DNA of 58,808 nucleotides from an uncultured Lachnospiraceae bacterium (GTDB lineage: Bacteria; Bacillota; Clostridia; Lachnospirales; Lachnospiraceae): NCBI GenBank assembly GCA_910588875.1, contig CAJURT010000021.1, forward strand, positions 1 through 58,808, read 5' to 3'. The stretch's first letter is position 1; each line of letters starts with the position of its first letter. A program made the position numbers and the translations under genes. Shown here piece after piece: positions 24,420 to 32,878 of this stretch. The notes under the pieces are model-generated. The model searched no databases. It had not been told where the DNA came from and saw nothing but the letters and a program-made list of their open reading frames with translations.

Positions 24420-25793
24420 ATGAAGCTTTGGGGCGGACGTTTTACAAAGGAAGAGAATCAGCTGGTACACAATTTCAATGAGTCGCTGTCGTTTGACCGC
24501 CGCTTTTACCGCCAGGATATTGAAGGGAGTATTGCCCATGTGACCATGCTGGAAAAGCAGGGGATTGTGTCGGAGGCAGACCGGGATGCCATTATCGGGG
24601 GGCTGAGGGGGATCCTTGAGGATCTGGAGTCCCATAAGCTGGAGTTTACGGCAGAGCATGAGGATATCCATTCGTTTGTGGAGGCTAACCTGACAGAGAG
24701 GATCGGGGAGGCAGGGAAGCGTCTCCATACCGGGCGCAGCCGGAATGACCAGGTGGCGCTGGATATGAAATTATACTGCCGGGATGAGATCGGGGAACTG
24801 GATGGTTTGGTCAGGGCCCTTTTAGAGGAACTGCTGAAGCTGATGGAAGAAAATCTGGATACCTATATGCCGGGCTTTACCCATCTGCAGAAGGCACAGC
24901 CAGTGACCCTTGCCCATCACCTGGGCGCTTATTTTGAGATGTTTTACAGAGATTTAGGGCGGCTTTCTGACATTAAAAAGAGAATGAATACCTGTCCCTT
25001 AGGGGCAGGGGCCCTGGCAGGGACCACCTATCCCCTGGACCGGGAGTACAGTGCCGGGCTGCTGGGGTTTGACGGCCCCACCTTTAACAGCATGGATTCC
25101 GTGTCAGACCGGGATTATGTGATTGAACTCTTGTCTGCCTTATCGACGGTTGCCATGCATTTGAGCCGTTTCAGTGAGGAAGTGATCATCTGGAACAGCA
25201 ATGAGTACAGGTTTGTGGAACTGGATGACGCTTACAGCACCGGCAGCAGCATCATGCCCCAAAAGAAAAACCCGGACATTGCGGAATTGGTCCGAGGAAA
25301 GACCGGGCGGGTTTACGGGGCGCTGGTGGCAATCCTCACCACCATGAAAGGGCTTCCCCTTGCCTACAATAAGGATATGCAGGAGGACAAGGAACTGACC
25401 TTTGATGCCATTGATACGGTAAAAGGATGCCTTGCTTTGTTTACCGGGATGATGTCTACCATGGTTTTCCGTAAGGATGTGATGGAGGCGAGCGCTAAAA
25501 AGGGTTTTACCAATGCCACGGATGCCGCGGATTACCTTGTCAACCATGGGGTGGCATTCCGGGATGCCCATGGGATCGTAGGGCAGCTGGTTTTATACTG
25601 CCTGGAAAAGGAGATAGCCCTGGATGATATGACCCTGGAGGAATTCCGGGCAGTCAGCCCGGTATTTGAGGAAGACATCTATGAGGCAATCAGCATGAAG
25701 GCCTGTGTGGAGCGGCGGATAACTCAGGGTGCGCCAGGGCAGGAGGCCATGAAGCAGGCCATAGCAGCCTGCCGCAGGCGGCTGGAGCAGTAG
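24420..25793 (+). CDS. argH: Argininosuccinate lyase
   Basis: Final step of arginine synthesis: splits argininosuccinate into arginine and fumarate. The 457-aa length is standard, with the N-terminal KLWGGRF, the block HTGRSRNDQVA (103-113), the catalytic His155 in GFTHLQKAQP, and the fumarase/aspartase signature GSSIMPQKKNPD (275-286) with its catalytic Ser. The ATG at 24420 has AAGGAGA upstream. It is positioned as the second gene of an operon with the YfhO-type gene, an unexpected pairing; no argG is visible in this window. Confidence 0.97.
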   Translation: MKLWGGRFTKEENQLVHNFNESLSFDRRFYRQDIEGSIAHVTMLEKQGIVSEADRDAIIGGLRGILEDLESHKLEFTAEHEDIHSFVEANLTERIGEAGKRLHTGRSRNDQVALDMKLYCRDEIGELDGLVRALLEELLKLMEENLDTYMPGFTHLQKAQPVTLAHHLGAYFEMFYRDLGRLSDIKKRMNTCPLGAGALAGTTYPLDREYSAGLLGFDGPTFNSMDSVSDRDYVIELLSALSTVAMHLSRFSEEVIIWNSNEYRFVELDDAYSTGSSIMPQKKNPDIAELVRGKTGRVYGALVAILTTMKGLPLAYNKDMQEDKELTFDAIDTVKGCLALFTGMMSTMVFRKDVMEASAKKGFTNATDAADYLVNHGVAFRDAHGIVGQLVLYCLEKEIALDDMTLEEFRAVSPVFEEDIYEAISMKACVERRITQGAPGQEAMKQAIAACRRRLEQ

Positions 25794-25824
25794 GCTGCTG
25801 CAGTACTAGGCGGCTGCCGGCCGG

Positions 25825-26565
25825 TCAGGGGACAAGGAACACCTCCGTTTTACGGCTTCCGTGCTGCTGTGCCTGGCTGTGGGTGTCATAATAGATATCG
25901 ATGTGTTTTCCCTTGACGCCTCCGCCGCAGTCCTCCGCCGTGTAGACTGTGCCATTGATCATCAGCTTTGTGCCATAGGGGATTACCCGCGGATCCACGG
26001 CCACGGTGTGGCTGGAACGGGGGATGGCCCCGGTGCTGGTGCGTTTGCCCCAATTCCCGCTGCATCGCCTGCAGGGGCAGTAGCCGGTGGTGCGGAAAGT
26101 TCCCAGGGAGCGTCCTTGGACGATGGCGGGGGCAGCTTCTTCCTCCTGGGACTGTTCGGGCAGTGCGGCTTCTCCCTTGGCATAGGATTGCGTATTGCCA
26201 AAGGCTTTGCCGTCTACCTGGCCTTCGATTTGGTATACGCCGTCAGGCAGGGAATCCCAGTCCATCCGGATGCGGAACCCATGCCGTCCATTGCCGATGC
26301 CATTGGCTTCAAGGTCTTCCCGGTATAGGGAAGCGCCCGGAAAAAACTCCTCCACCACCTGGGAAGTTTCCCGGTTTGTTACGGTGACATGGACAGGGAC
26401 GATGGTATTGGGGAGATTGGGTTCCCATCCCCAGCCAACGATCACCCCCTCCTCCATTTGGTCAAAGTATCCGTTCATGGGTTCGGCATGTGTGACAGTG
26501 ACGCTGCTTTGCAGCAGAGTTGTCATAAGTATCAGGCATGTCCATAAGGCTTTGCTTTTTAACAT
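25825..26565 (-). CDS. Secreted 3D-domain protein, probable wall-active enzyme (paralog A)
   Basis: A 246-aa exported protein. A signal peptide (about 1-27, cleavage near THA-EP) is followed by a beta-rich domain (about 28-130) not assigned to a known family, a Gln/Glu-rich linker, and a C-terminal 3D domain (about 155-246) with the cysteine block TGYCPCRRCSG and the three aspartates in TVAVDPRVIPYGTKL, YTAEDCGGGV and KHIDIYYD. The 3D fold resembles lytic transglycosylase MltA, and proteins such as Bacillus YocH are peptidoglycan hydrolases. Upstream lies TGTTAC-N5-TGTTAC (26628-26644), the pattern of a WalR box, supporting control by the WalRK wall-homeostasis system. A paralog is encoded next door. 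Confidence 0.85.
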   Translation of the reverse strand: MLKSKALWTCLILMTTLLQSSVTVTHAEPMNGYFDQMEEGVIVGWGWEPNLPNTIVPVHVTVTNRETSQVVEEFFPGASLYREDLEANGIGNGRHGFRIRMDWDSLPDGVYQIEGQVDGKAFGNTQSYAKGEAALPEQSQEEEAAPAIVQGRSLGTFRTTGYCPCRRCSGNWGKRTSTGAIPRSSHTVAVDPRVIPYGTKLMINGTVYTAEDCGGGVKGKHIDIYYDTHSQAQQHGSRKTEVFLVP

Positions 26566-26627
26566 GATATTGCTCCTTCCTGTTACATGATGAAAAGAAA
26601 TAAATATTTAATACACAATAAATATAT

Positions 26628-26644
26628 GTAACAGAAACGTAACA
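26628..26644 (-). promoter_or_regulatory. WalR-box-like direct repeat upstream of 3D gene A
   Basis: On the minus strand the sequence reads TGTTAC GTTTC TGTTAC, two perfect copies of TGTWAH with 5-bp spacing, which is the published WalR (YycF) recognition pattern. It lies 63 bp upstream of the ATG of a 3D-domain gene; the Bacillus 3D autolysin gene yocH is a known WalR target. A further TGTTACAT lies at 26581-26588 in the opposite orientation. Confidence 0.6.
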
Positions 26645-26663
26645 TATGAATGGATTTTAGGAC

Positions 26664-26702
26664 AAAAAAAGCGGGTATCCTGATTTTGGATACCCGTTTT
26701 TG
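26664..26702 (-). terminator. Terminator of 3D gene B
   Basis: On the minus strand CGGGTATCC (26688-26696) pairs with GGATACCCG (26672-26680), followed by CTTTTTTT. It lies 40 bp after the stop of gene B and separates it from gene A. Confidence 0.88.
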
Positions 26703-26741
26703 CACGGATTTTTTGGAACCGATACCATAGGCCAGGTTCTG

Positions 26742-27428
26742 TCACTGAACGGCAAACACTTCCTCTGTTTTCCGGCCATGGGCCATGGCTTCCTCATGGT
26801 TGTTATAATAAATATCAATGTGGTTCCCTTTTACATTGGAGCCGATGTCTTCCACAGTGTAAACAGTATTGCCGATCATCAGTCGGGTGCCGATGGGGAA
26901 GAGGGAGATGTCTGCGGAGACGGTATGCCCTGCCTGGGGCACGGTGCCGGAATAGGTCAGTTCAAAGCCGCCGGAACATTCCTCGCAGAGACAGTAGCCG
27001 GTAGTGACAAACATGCCCAGGGAAGCGCCCCTCCCGGGGGTAATTGCCTGGAGCGGCTCCTTTGGCATAACGGCAGTCTTGCTGGCGCCGCAGACAAGAA
27101 CAGGGGAACCGGAACCTTCCGGAACCGGCATGCCGGCTGCAGACAGAGCGGCAGGACTGGAAGCGGAAGCATCCGAAGCAGAACTGTTATTCGGGGCAGA
27201 ACTGTCCAGGACAGAACTGTCCGGCGTGCCGGATATCCTGGGAGCATTGACAATGTCGGATCCCTTGGAGATATCCGCCACCGGTACATTGTGGATCGTA
27301 CCATCTACGGCCTTGCCCCCGCCTGGCGCCTCAAGCCCCCAGGAAACGCCGGGAAAGGCAGCCGTCCATAAAAATGCTGCACAGATAATCATAATGGACG
27401 TTTTCTTTTCTTTGATACGGCAAATCAT
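26742..27428 (-). CDS. Secreted 3D-domain protein, probable wall-active enzyme (paralog B)
   Basis: A 228-aa paralog of the adjacent gene. It has a hydrophobic signal or anchor at about 10-31, a Ser/Ala/Asn-rich disordered region (about 55-100, SSAPNNSSASDASASS), and a C-terminal 3D domain (about 135-228). The cysteine block is FVTTGYCLCEECSGGF, and the aspartates sit in TVSADISLFPIGTRL, YTVEDIGSNV and NHIDIYYNN. The ends HEEAMAHGRKTEEVFAVQ and the equivalent end of paralog A align well, while the N-terminal halves do not. It has its own promoter (27509-27536) and terminator, so the two genes are separately regulated. Confidence 0.83.
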   Translation of the reverse strand: MICRIKEKKTSIMIICAAFLWTAAFPGVSWGLEAPGGGKAVDGTIHNVPVADISKGSDIVNAPRISGTPDSSVLDSSAPNNSSASDASASSPAALSAAGMPVPEGSGSPVLVCGASKTAVMPKEPLQAITPGRGASLGMFVTTGYCLCEECSGGFELTYSGTVPQAGHTVSADISLFPIGTRLMIGNTVYTVEDIGSNVKGNHIDIYYNNHEEAMAHGRKTEEVFAVQ

Positions 27429-27508
27429 ATGCTCACCTCACATTCTGTAATTCGTAAGGAGGGACGCGCAGCTTCAAACCAATGCGCAAACTACCCTAAT
27501 ATACGTCC

Positions 27509-27536
27509 ATTATATTACAAAAATGTTAAATGTCAA
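27509..27536 (-). promoter_or_regulatory. Promoter of 3D gene B
   Basis: On the minus strand: perfect TTGACA (27531-27536), a 16-bp spacer and perfect TATAAT (27509-27514). One of the strongest promoter matches in the window. Confidence 0.75.
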
Positions 27537-27588
27537 GAAAAATAGTGAAAATGAGGAAAGCAGGAATCGGGGGTACCCCCTTCCGGTA

Positions 27589-28239
27589 TTATGCGACGAA
27601 GGCATACATCATAATGTAGTGGCACAGGCTTCCGCCCATGACGAACAGATGGAAAATCTCATGGGAGCCGAAATTTTTAAACCGGCTGTTGAAAAGGGGC
27701 AGCTTCAGGGCGTAAATGACCCCGCCGATGGTATAGATGACCCCGCCGGCAAGAAGCCACCCGAAGGCACTTGCCGGAAGGGCGGCAATGATCTTGCCAA
27801 AGGCCAGCACGCACACCCAGCCCATGGCGATATAGATCAGGGAGGAGAACCACTTAGGGCAGGTAATCCACAGGGCGTTGATCAAGATTCCGAAAAAGGC
27901 AATCCCCCACACCAGGGCCAGCAGCATCCATCCCGTATGGTCCCCTAAGACCAGCATGCAGACCGGAGTGTAGGTTCCGGCGATCAGGATGAAGATCATC
28001 ATATGGTCCGCTTTCCGCAGGATCTGGTTTACCTTTGGGGAAATATCAAGGGTGTGGTAAATCGTGCTCGCGGCATAGAGAAGAATCATGCTGATGATAA
28101 AAATGGTCAATGCCAGTATATGGGTCTGTTCCGGGGAGCGGGCAGCCTTGACCAAAAGCGGGGTGGCAGCAGCCAGGGCCAACAGCATGGCAATAAAATG
28201 GGTAAGGGCACTGCCCGGATCTTTAACCTTAAACATCAT
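27589..28239 (-). CDS. Hemolysin III / PAQR-family membrane protein
   Basis: A 216-aa protein with seven membrane segments. The conserved metal-site residues of the family appear as the His in STIYHTLD, the Asp/His in KADHMMIFILIAGTYTP, and the C-terminal HEIFHLFVMGGSLCH. The YqfA/TrhA branch is linked to membrane homeostasis; hemolytic activity has been reported only for a few members. Two adjacent ATGs (28239 and 28236) follow AAGGAGGG. Promoter at 28318-28346 on the minus strand; an inverted repeat AAACTATATA/TATATAGTTT (28258-28290) in the leader could be an operator or mRNA hairpin. Confidence 0.93.
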   Translation of the reverse strand: MMFKVKDPGSALTHFIAMLLALAAATPLLVKAARSPEQTHILALTIFIISMILLYAASTIYHTLDISPKVNQILRKADHMMIFILIAGTYTPVCMLVLGDHTGWMLLALVWGIAFFGILINALWITCPKWFSSLIYIAMGWVCVLAFGKIIAALPASAFGWLLAGGVIYTIGGVIYALKLPLFNSRFKNFGSHEIFHLFVMGGSLCHYIMMYAFVA

Positions 28240-28317
28240 GAAAATCCCTCCTTCAACAAACTATATACAAAGAACCTTGATATATAGTTTTCAAAACTAC
28301 ATCCACCTGTTTATTAT

Positions 28318-28346
28318 ACTATACATCTTGAAGGAGAAAAATGCAA
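28318..28346 (-). promoter_or_regulatory. Promoter of the hemolysin III-type gene
   Basis: Minus strand TTGCAT (28341-28346), a 17-bp spacer and TATAGT (28318-28323), 79 bp before the ATG. Confidence 0.5.
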
Positions 28347-28439
28347 GATATTTCACAAAATTCACATAAAAGAAATCCGCCCCTTTTTGCCGCCTGCCCG
28401 CCGCCTCCCTCCCCTCTCCCCTGGGCATACCTTATCATT

Positions 28440-29414
28440 TTAAAGATAAGTCAGGTTCATCACAATCCCCTGGGGATAATCCCCGTATTTTTCCCCAAAC
28501 AGATTCACCCCGCCCACATTTTTGGCATCATCCAGGACGGCAATCCGTAAGGAGATATAGGGTTTTGACGTCAGGTCAAGGTCAGCCAGGCTGACGAGGG
28601 GATTCTCTGGTTTTCCGTCAAGGAAGCTGCCATGCTCCCGCACGGAAAAGGTTTTTAAAAATCCGTACTGGGTGTTCCCATTCGGCCAGACCGGCGGTGT
28701 CAGGCGCCCTCTTCTGGCCCCAAAATCCCCGGGGGAGTGGAAGGTGCCGACTTCGGTGCCGTTGATGGAGACGGTGATATCCGACGGCCAGTTTTCCAAA
28801 AAGCCCGGGGCCTCAGAGCAGATCTCCATAGAAAAGGAGATTTCTGCCAAGGGCAGCAGCTGGTTATAAATATTGGGAAAACGGTATTCAATATATCCCT
28901 TGCTAAACCAGATCAGCTGGGCTTTGGTGCGGGCAGGGGCATAAAAGGACTGGATGGTGTCATAGGCTTCGATAGCCCCCCGCTCGTCTGCCAGCCCGCA
29001 GGTGGGGGAGATGTCGCAGCTGCAGTAATTCCCGATTGGCATGTCCAGGGAGATGGTTTTGTTTTCGGAATCGATCTCAGCGTCAAAGGTTTCCAGATGG
29101 AAGGACTGCATACTGCAGATGCAGACCCGCATGGAGCCCCGGATCCCCGGCTGGCTTTCCGTGACAATCAGATGTGCTTCCTCCAGGGTTTTAATGTGGA
29201 GGGCGGCGGAGGAAAGGGGGATGCCAAGGATGGAAGCAATTTCCTGAAGGGAACGGGGGGTGTTTTTCAGCATGTCCAGGATATCCAGGCGGGTGGCAGA
29301 GGACAGGGCTTTCCCGATCTTCATAATCCGTTCCCTGTGGTCCTGGTTGCTTAAGTGCAGACAAATATTCCTTTCCCCGATAATCCGGACAGTACGTTTT
29401 TCTTTGGCGGCCAT
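28440..29414 (-). CDS. ArsR-like winged-helix regulator with long C-terminal sensor domain
   Basis: A 324-aa transcription regulator. Residues about 25-100 form an ArsR-type winged helix (ATRLDILDMLKNTPRSLQEI, then a recognition helix in PLSSAALHIKTLEEAHLI). The remaining ~220 residues are beta-rich, with CSCDISPTCGLAD near 135, and look like a ligand-binding sandwich rather than a metal site; the ligand cannot be read from sequence. The ATG at 29414 has AAGGAG 9 nt upstream; the long upstream frame (to 29693) is AT-rich intergenic sequence. It is transcribed divergently from the pseudouridine synthase gene and ends near the hemolysin III promoter. Its targets are unknown. Confidence 0.82.
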   Translation of the reverse strand: MAAKEKRTVRIIGERNICLHLSNQDHRERIMKIGKALSSATRLDILDMLKNTPRSLQEIASILGIPLSSAALHIKTLEEAHLIVTESQPGIRGSMRVCICSMQSFHLETFDAEIDSENKTISLDMPIGNYCSCDISPTCGLADERGAIEAYDTIQSFYAPARTKAQLIWFSKGYIEYRFPNIYNQLLPLAEISFSMEICSEAPGFLENWPSDITVSINGTEVGTFHSPGDFGARRGRLTPPVWPNGNTQYGFLKTFSVREHGSFLDGKPENPLVSLADLDLTSKPYISLRIAVLDDAKNVGGVNLFGEKYGDYPQGIVMNLTYL

Positions 29415-29568
29415 AAGCAGGCTCCTTTCGTTCAAGATATGGAAGTAAATATCTAAAATGATAACATTAATTAGAGAAAAAGTAAATTGTGGAAACAACT
29501 GAAAACATGTAAAATAAAACTGAGAAAATATTGTAACCATATTTAAAGATTGGGAAAGGGAGGGGAAA

Positions 29569-30315
29569 ATGCTCCAGATATTGTATGAGGACAGGAATGT
29601 GATTGTGGTATGGAAACCGGAGGGGGTTGAGTCCCAGGCCTCCCGCGGCCTGGGGATGGATATGGCGGGCATGATAAAAACACATATCCACAATTCATCC
29701 CCAGACTCCGGCGAGCCTTATGTGGGAGTTATCCACAGGCTGGACAAGCCGGTCAGCGGGATTTTGGTGTATGCCAAGGATAAAAAGTCAGCAGCTGCCC
29801 TGAGCAGGCAGGTTTGCGGGGCCGGGATGGAAAAGAAATATTTGGCGGTTCTTTGTGGACAAGTGGATAAAAATGTGGATAAGTTTGTGGATTACCTGTT
29901 GAAAGAAGAGAAAAACAATGTGTCACGGATTGTTGATAAGGGGATAACTGGTGCAAAACGGGCGGAACTGTCCTATCAGATATTGCAAAGGGGGATAAGG
30001 GCTCCTTACGGATGCCTGGCTCTGGCAGAGATCACCCTGCTTACCGGCCGCCATCATCAGATACGGGTGCAGATGGCAGGGCACGGCCTGCCGCTATTCG
30101 GGGACAGGAAATATAATCCCGCTTTCGCGGCAGTGCAAAAGGGCGGGGAGAAGCTGGCCCTTTCCGCTTACCGGCTGTCCTTTTTGCATCCCGCCACAGG
30201 GGAAAGGCTGTCCTTTAACCGGATGCCGGACGGGGGGATCTTTGGGAGTTTTGCTCCTTGGGGGGATGGCCGGCAGGGGGAGCCGGTTTTGGGTGCTGCC
30301 CCTGGCAGGCTTTAA
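29569..30315 (+). CDS. RluA-family RNA pseudouridine synthase
   Basis: A 248-aa enzyme that isomerises uridine in rRNA or tRNA. It has the family's ILYEDRNVIVVWKPEGV start and the catalytic motif VIHRLDKPVSG with Asp59, followed by TGRHHQIRVQMA. The N-terminal S4 RNA-binding domain is missing, as in the short RluA/TruC-like members, so the target site cannot be assigned. A stretch rich in VDK (about 100-135) creates several DnaA-box-like sequences in the DNA. Its TAA overlaps the convergent glf stop by 4 bp. GGGAGGGGAAA precedes the ATG. Confidence 0.9.
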   Translation: MLQILYEDRNVIVVWKPEGVESQASRGLGMDMAGMIKTHIHNSSPDSGEPYVGVIHRLDKPVSGILVYAKDKKSAAALSRQVCGAGMEKKYLAVLCGQVDKNVDKFVDYLLKEEKNNVSRIVDKGITGAKRAELSYQILQRGIRAPYGCLALAEITLLTGRHHQIRVQMAGHGLPLFGDRKYNPAFAAVQKGGEKLALSAYRLSFLHPATGERLSFNRMPDGGIFGSFAPWGDGRQGEPVLGAAPGRL

Positions 30316-31418
30316 GCGGGCAAAAGCCCTTCGGATCTGCATAATGCCAAGGAGCGGCGGATGACAGTATCCATGTCGCAGTAGAGGTATTCCCCGAGCC
30401 GCCCGCCAAAGACAATATCTGGTTCTCCTTTTGCCAGGGCTTTGTATTTTTGGTACAGAGCAGAATTCCTGGCATTATTTACCGGGTAGAAAGGCTCACT
30501 GCCAGGAGCCCATTCCCGGCTGTATTCCTTAGAGATAATGGTACCGGGCTGACCGCGGTAATCAAACCATTTGTGCTCGATGATGCGGGTCCAGGGCGTG
30601 TCGGGGTCAGTGTAATTGACTACGGCGTTTCCCTGGTAGTTTGGAATGTCCAGCATCTCCTCCTCAAAGCGGACGGAACGGTACTCCAGGGGGCCGCAGG
30701 CATAGCGGAAATATTCATCGATGGGCCCGGTATAAATGATCTTTTTTGAGATTTTTCGGAAAAAGTCCCTCTCTTTCAGATAGTCCGTGGAAAGCTGTAC
30801 TTCGATTCCCTCCAGCATATTTGCCACCATCTGGGTGTAGCCGCCAACCGGGATGCCCTGGTAGAGGGAGTCGAAATAATTGTTGTCAAAGACCAGGCGG
30901 ACGGGCAGACGCGCCAGGATCGAGGCGGGAAGTTCCCGGCAGGGGCGTCCCCACTGCTTTTCCGTATATCCCTTTACCAGGATCCGGTACAAGTCATTCC
31001 CAATAAGGGCGATGGCCTGTTCCTCCAGGTTACGGGCCCTGGTAATGCCGGCTTCTGCCCGTTGTTTTTCAATCATTTCCCGGGCTTTGGCAGGATCGGT
31101 GACCCCCCATAGCTGATAGAAGGTGTGCATGTTGAAGGGGAGGGGATACAGTCTGCCGTAATAATTGGCAATGGGGCAGTTGGTGAAGCGGTTAAACCGG
31201 GAGAATCGGTTCAGGAATGACCACACTTCATCGCTGTCCGTGTGGAAAATATGGGCCCCGTATTTATGGACGTGGATGCCGTTTGTTTCTTCCGTGTAGG
31301 CATTCCCGGCAATATGAGGGCGTTTGTCGATAACCAAGGTCTTTTTATGGGCTTCATGGGCTTTTTGGGCGAATACCGCACCGTAGAGCCCGGCACCAAC
31401 AATCAGATAATCGTACAT
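30312..31418 (-). CDS. glf: UDP-galactopyranose mutase
   Basis: Flavoenzyme of 368 aa that converts UDP-galactopyranose to UDP-galactofuranose for surface polysaccharides. It has the N-terminal FAD-binding motif YLIVGAGLYGAVFA (4-17), the substrate-loop segment HKYGAHIFHTD, and the conserved NYYGRLYPLPFNMHTF and YTEKQWGRP blocks. The start has AGGAGGATCCCC upstream. The gene lies 30 bp downstream of the stop of an AraC relic on the same strand, so it may once have been the second gene of that transcript; no promoter of its own was recognised. No galactofuranosyltransferase is visible in this window. Confidence 0.96.
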   Translation of the reverse strand: MYDYLIVGAGLYGAVFAQKAHEAHKKTLVIDKRPHIAGNAYTEETNGIHVHKYGAHIFHTDSDEVWSFLNRFSRFNRFTNCPIANYYGRLYPLPFNMHTFYQLWGVTDPAKAREMIEKQRAEAGITRARNLEEQAIALIGNDLYRILVKGYTEKQWGRPCRELPASILARLPVRLVFDNNYFDSLYQGIPVGGYTQMVANMLEGIEVQLSTDYLKERDFFRKISKKIIYTGPIDEYFRYACGPLEYRSVRFEEEMLDIPNYQGNAVVNYTDPDTPWTRIIEHKWFDYRGQPGTIISKEYSREWAPGSEPFYPVNNARNSALYQKYKALAKGEPDIVFGGRLGEYLYCDMDTVIRRSLALCRSEGLLPA

Positions 31419-31448
31419 GGGGATCCTCCTGGTCTGTTTTTCTTTTGT

Positions 31449-31823
31449 TTACATCAGCTGTTTCCATTGTTTTGGGGTCATTGAGGTTGCAGATTTGAAA
31501 TTCCGGTAAAAGCTGGAGGTATCCGTAAAGCCGCATTCAATTGCTATCTGGGAGATGGGGGATTCCGTGGACAGAAGCATTTGTTTGGCGGCATTGATGC
31601 GGATGCCGGTCAGATAGGCGTGGGGGGTCTGCTGATATACCCGCTTGAATTCCCGTATGATATAATCCCCGGAATAAGAAAATTTTTCGGACAGGAGATC
31701 TAAGGAAACCGGTTCCCGGTAATGGTCCAGCAGGTAGCAGGAAATATTATGGGCAATTTTTGAGGTGGATTTACTCCGGTTCCAGTCTGTATATAGCTGG
31801 GAAAAACATGGGCCATTCTGTGA
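31449..31823 (-). pseudogene. 5'-truncated AraC-family regulator (DNA-binding domain only)
   Basis: On the minus strand a frame open from 31823 (after an in-frame TAA) to a stop at 31449-31451 encodes the two helix-turn-helix motifs of AraC proteins: EPVSLDLLSEKFSYSGDYI, then REFKRVYQQTPHAYLTGIRI, and finally ISQIAIECGFTDTSSFYRNF with the diagnostic MTPKQWKQ near the end. There is no ATG, GTG or TTG before this domain, and the sensory N-terminal part (usually ~180 residues) is missing. The relic's broken end runs into the start of the ABC ATPase gene on the other strand, with homologous sequence from each side meeting near 31790-31810. A deletion that fused two neighbouring loci is the simplest explanation. 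Confidence 0.8.
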
Positions 31824-32878
31824 TTATCGACCGGACAAGCAAGTACTACGGGGATTTTCTTGCCGTTGACCATATCAGCTTAACCATCAGAGAAGGTGAG
31901 TTTTTCACCTTGCTTGGTCCTTCCGGCTGTGGGAAAACCACATTGCTGAGGATGATAGCAGGATTTAACTCCATAGAGACAGGGGAAATCCGTTTTGATG
32001 AGAAGGTGATCAACAAGGTTCCTGCCCATAAGAGGGATATTGGGATGGTTTTCCAGAATTACGCTGTTTTTCCGCATCTGACTGTGGCGGAAAATGTGGC
32101 ATATGGTTTAAAAGCAAGAAAGGTGGGGGCAGAAGAACAAAAAAGGCGGGTATCAGAAACTTTAAAACTGGTTCAGATCGAACATTTGGCAGACCGGAGG
32201 CCGAACGAACTTTCCGGAGGGCAGCAGCAGCGGGTGGCATTGGCCCGTGCATTTGTCATAGAGCCAACCATCCTTTTGATGGATGAACCTTTATCCAACC
32301 TGGATGCAAAGCTGCGGGTGGAGATGCGCACCACCATCCGCAAGCTGCAGAGGAACCTGGGGATCACCACGATTTACGTTACCCATGACCAGGAAGAAGC
32401 CCTGGCGATCTCAGACCGGATTGCGGTTATGAAAAACGGGGTGATTATGCAGGTGGGCGCCCCGGAAGAGATCTATAAGCACCCGGCCAATTCTTTTGTG
32501 GCCGGTTTTATCGGGGTGTCCAATTTTATTGGCTGTGAGGTGGCCGGAGGCAGCAAAAACACAGAGGCTGTTTTTGAGGACGGTTTTTGCCTAAAGCTGG
32601 GGCATGGCTGTGCTTACGAGGGGAAGGCCATACTGTCAGCCCGCCCGGAGCAATTATACTTTGGTGAGGAAGGAATGGCCGGGACTATCTCCCTGAGCAC
32701 ATTCCTTGGAGATTTTATCCAGTATGAGGTTATGCTTGCAGGCGGGCAGGCAATTACGGTAAACGAATACACCAAAGACGGGGAGTCCATGAAACAGCCG
32801 GGTGAGAAGGTTAAGATCCGGATGGACGAGGATGCGGTCAGCCTGTTTGACCAGGAAACGGGGGAGGCGTTGAGATGA
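31808..32878 (+). CDS. ABC transporter ATPase, iron(III)/spermidine type
   Basis: A 356-aa ATPase of the FbpC/PotA group that would power an importer. It has Walker A GPSGCGKT (37-44), a Q-loop in MVFQNYAVFPH, the signature LSGGQQQR (135-142), Walker B ILLMDEP (155-161), the His-switch VTHDQEEA, and a C-terminal TOBE-like region (about 240-356). Homology begins at SVIIDRTSKYYGDF. The ATG at 31808 has no convincing ribosome site, and the sequence before it belongs to the AraC relic, so the original 5' region has probably been lost. The permease start overlaps its stop by 4 bp (ATGA). No substrate-binding protein gene is nearby, so the system may be incomplete or rely on one encoded elsewhere. 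Confidence 0.9.
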   Translation: MGHSVIIDRTSKYYGDFLAVDHISLTIREGEFFTLLGPSGCGKTTLLRMIAGFNSIETGEIRFDEKVINKVPAHKRDIGMVFQNYAVFPHLTVAENVAYGLKARKVGAEEQKRRVSETLKLVQIEHLADRRPNELSGGQQQRVALARAFVIEPTILLMDEPLSNLDAKLRVEMRTTIRKLQRNLGITTIYVTHDQEEALAISDRIAVMKNGVIMQVGAPEEIYKHPANSFVAGFIGVSNFIGCEVAGGSKNTEAVFEDGFCLKLGHGCAYEGKAILSARPEQLYFGEEGMAGTISLSTFLGDFIQYEVMLAGGQAITVNEYTKDGESMKQPGEKVKIRMDEDAVSLFDQETGEALR

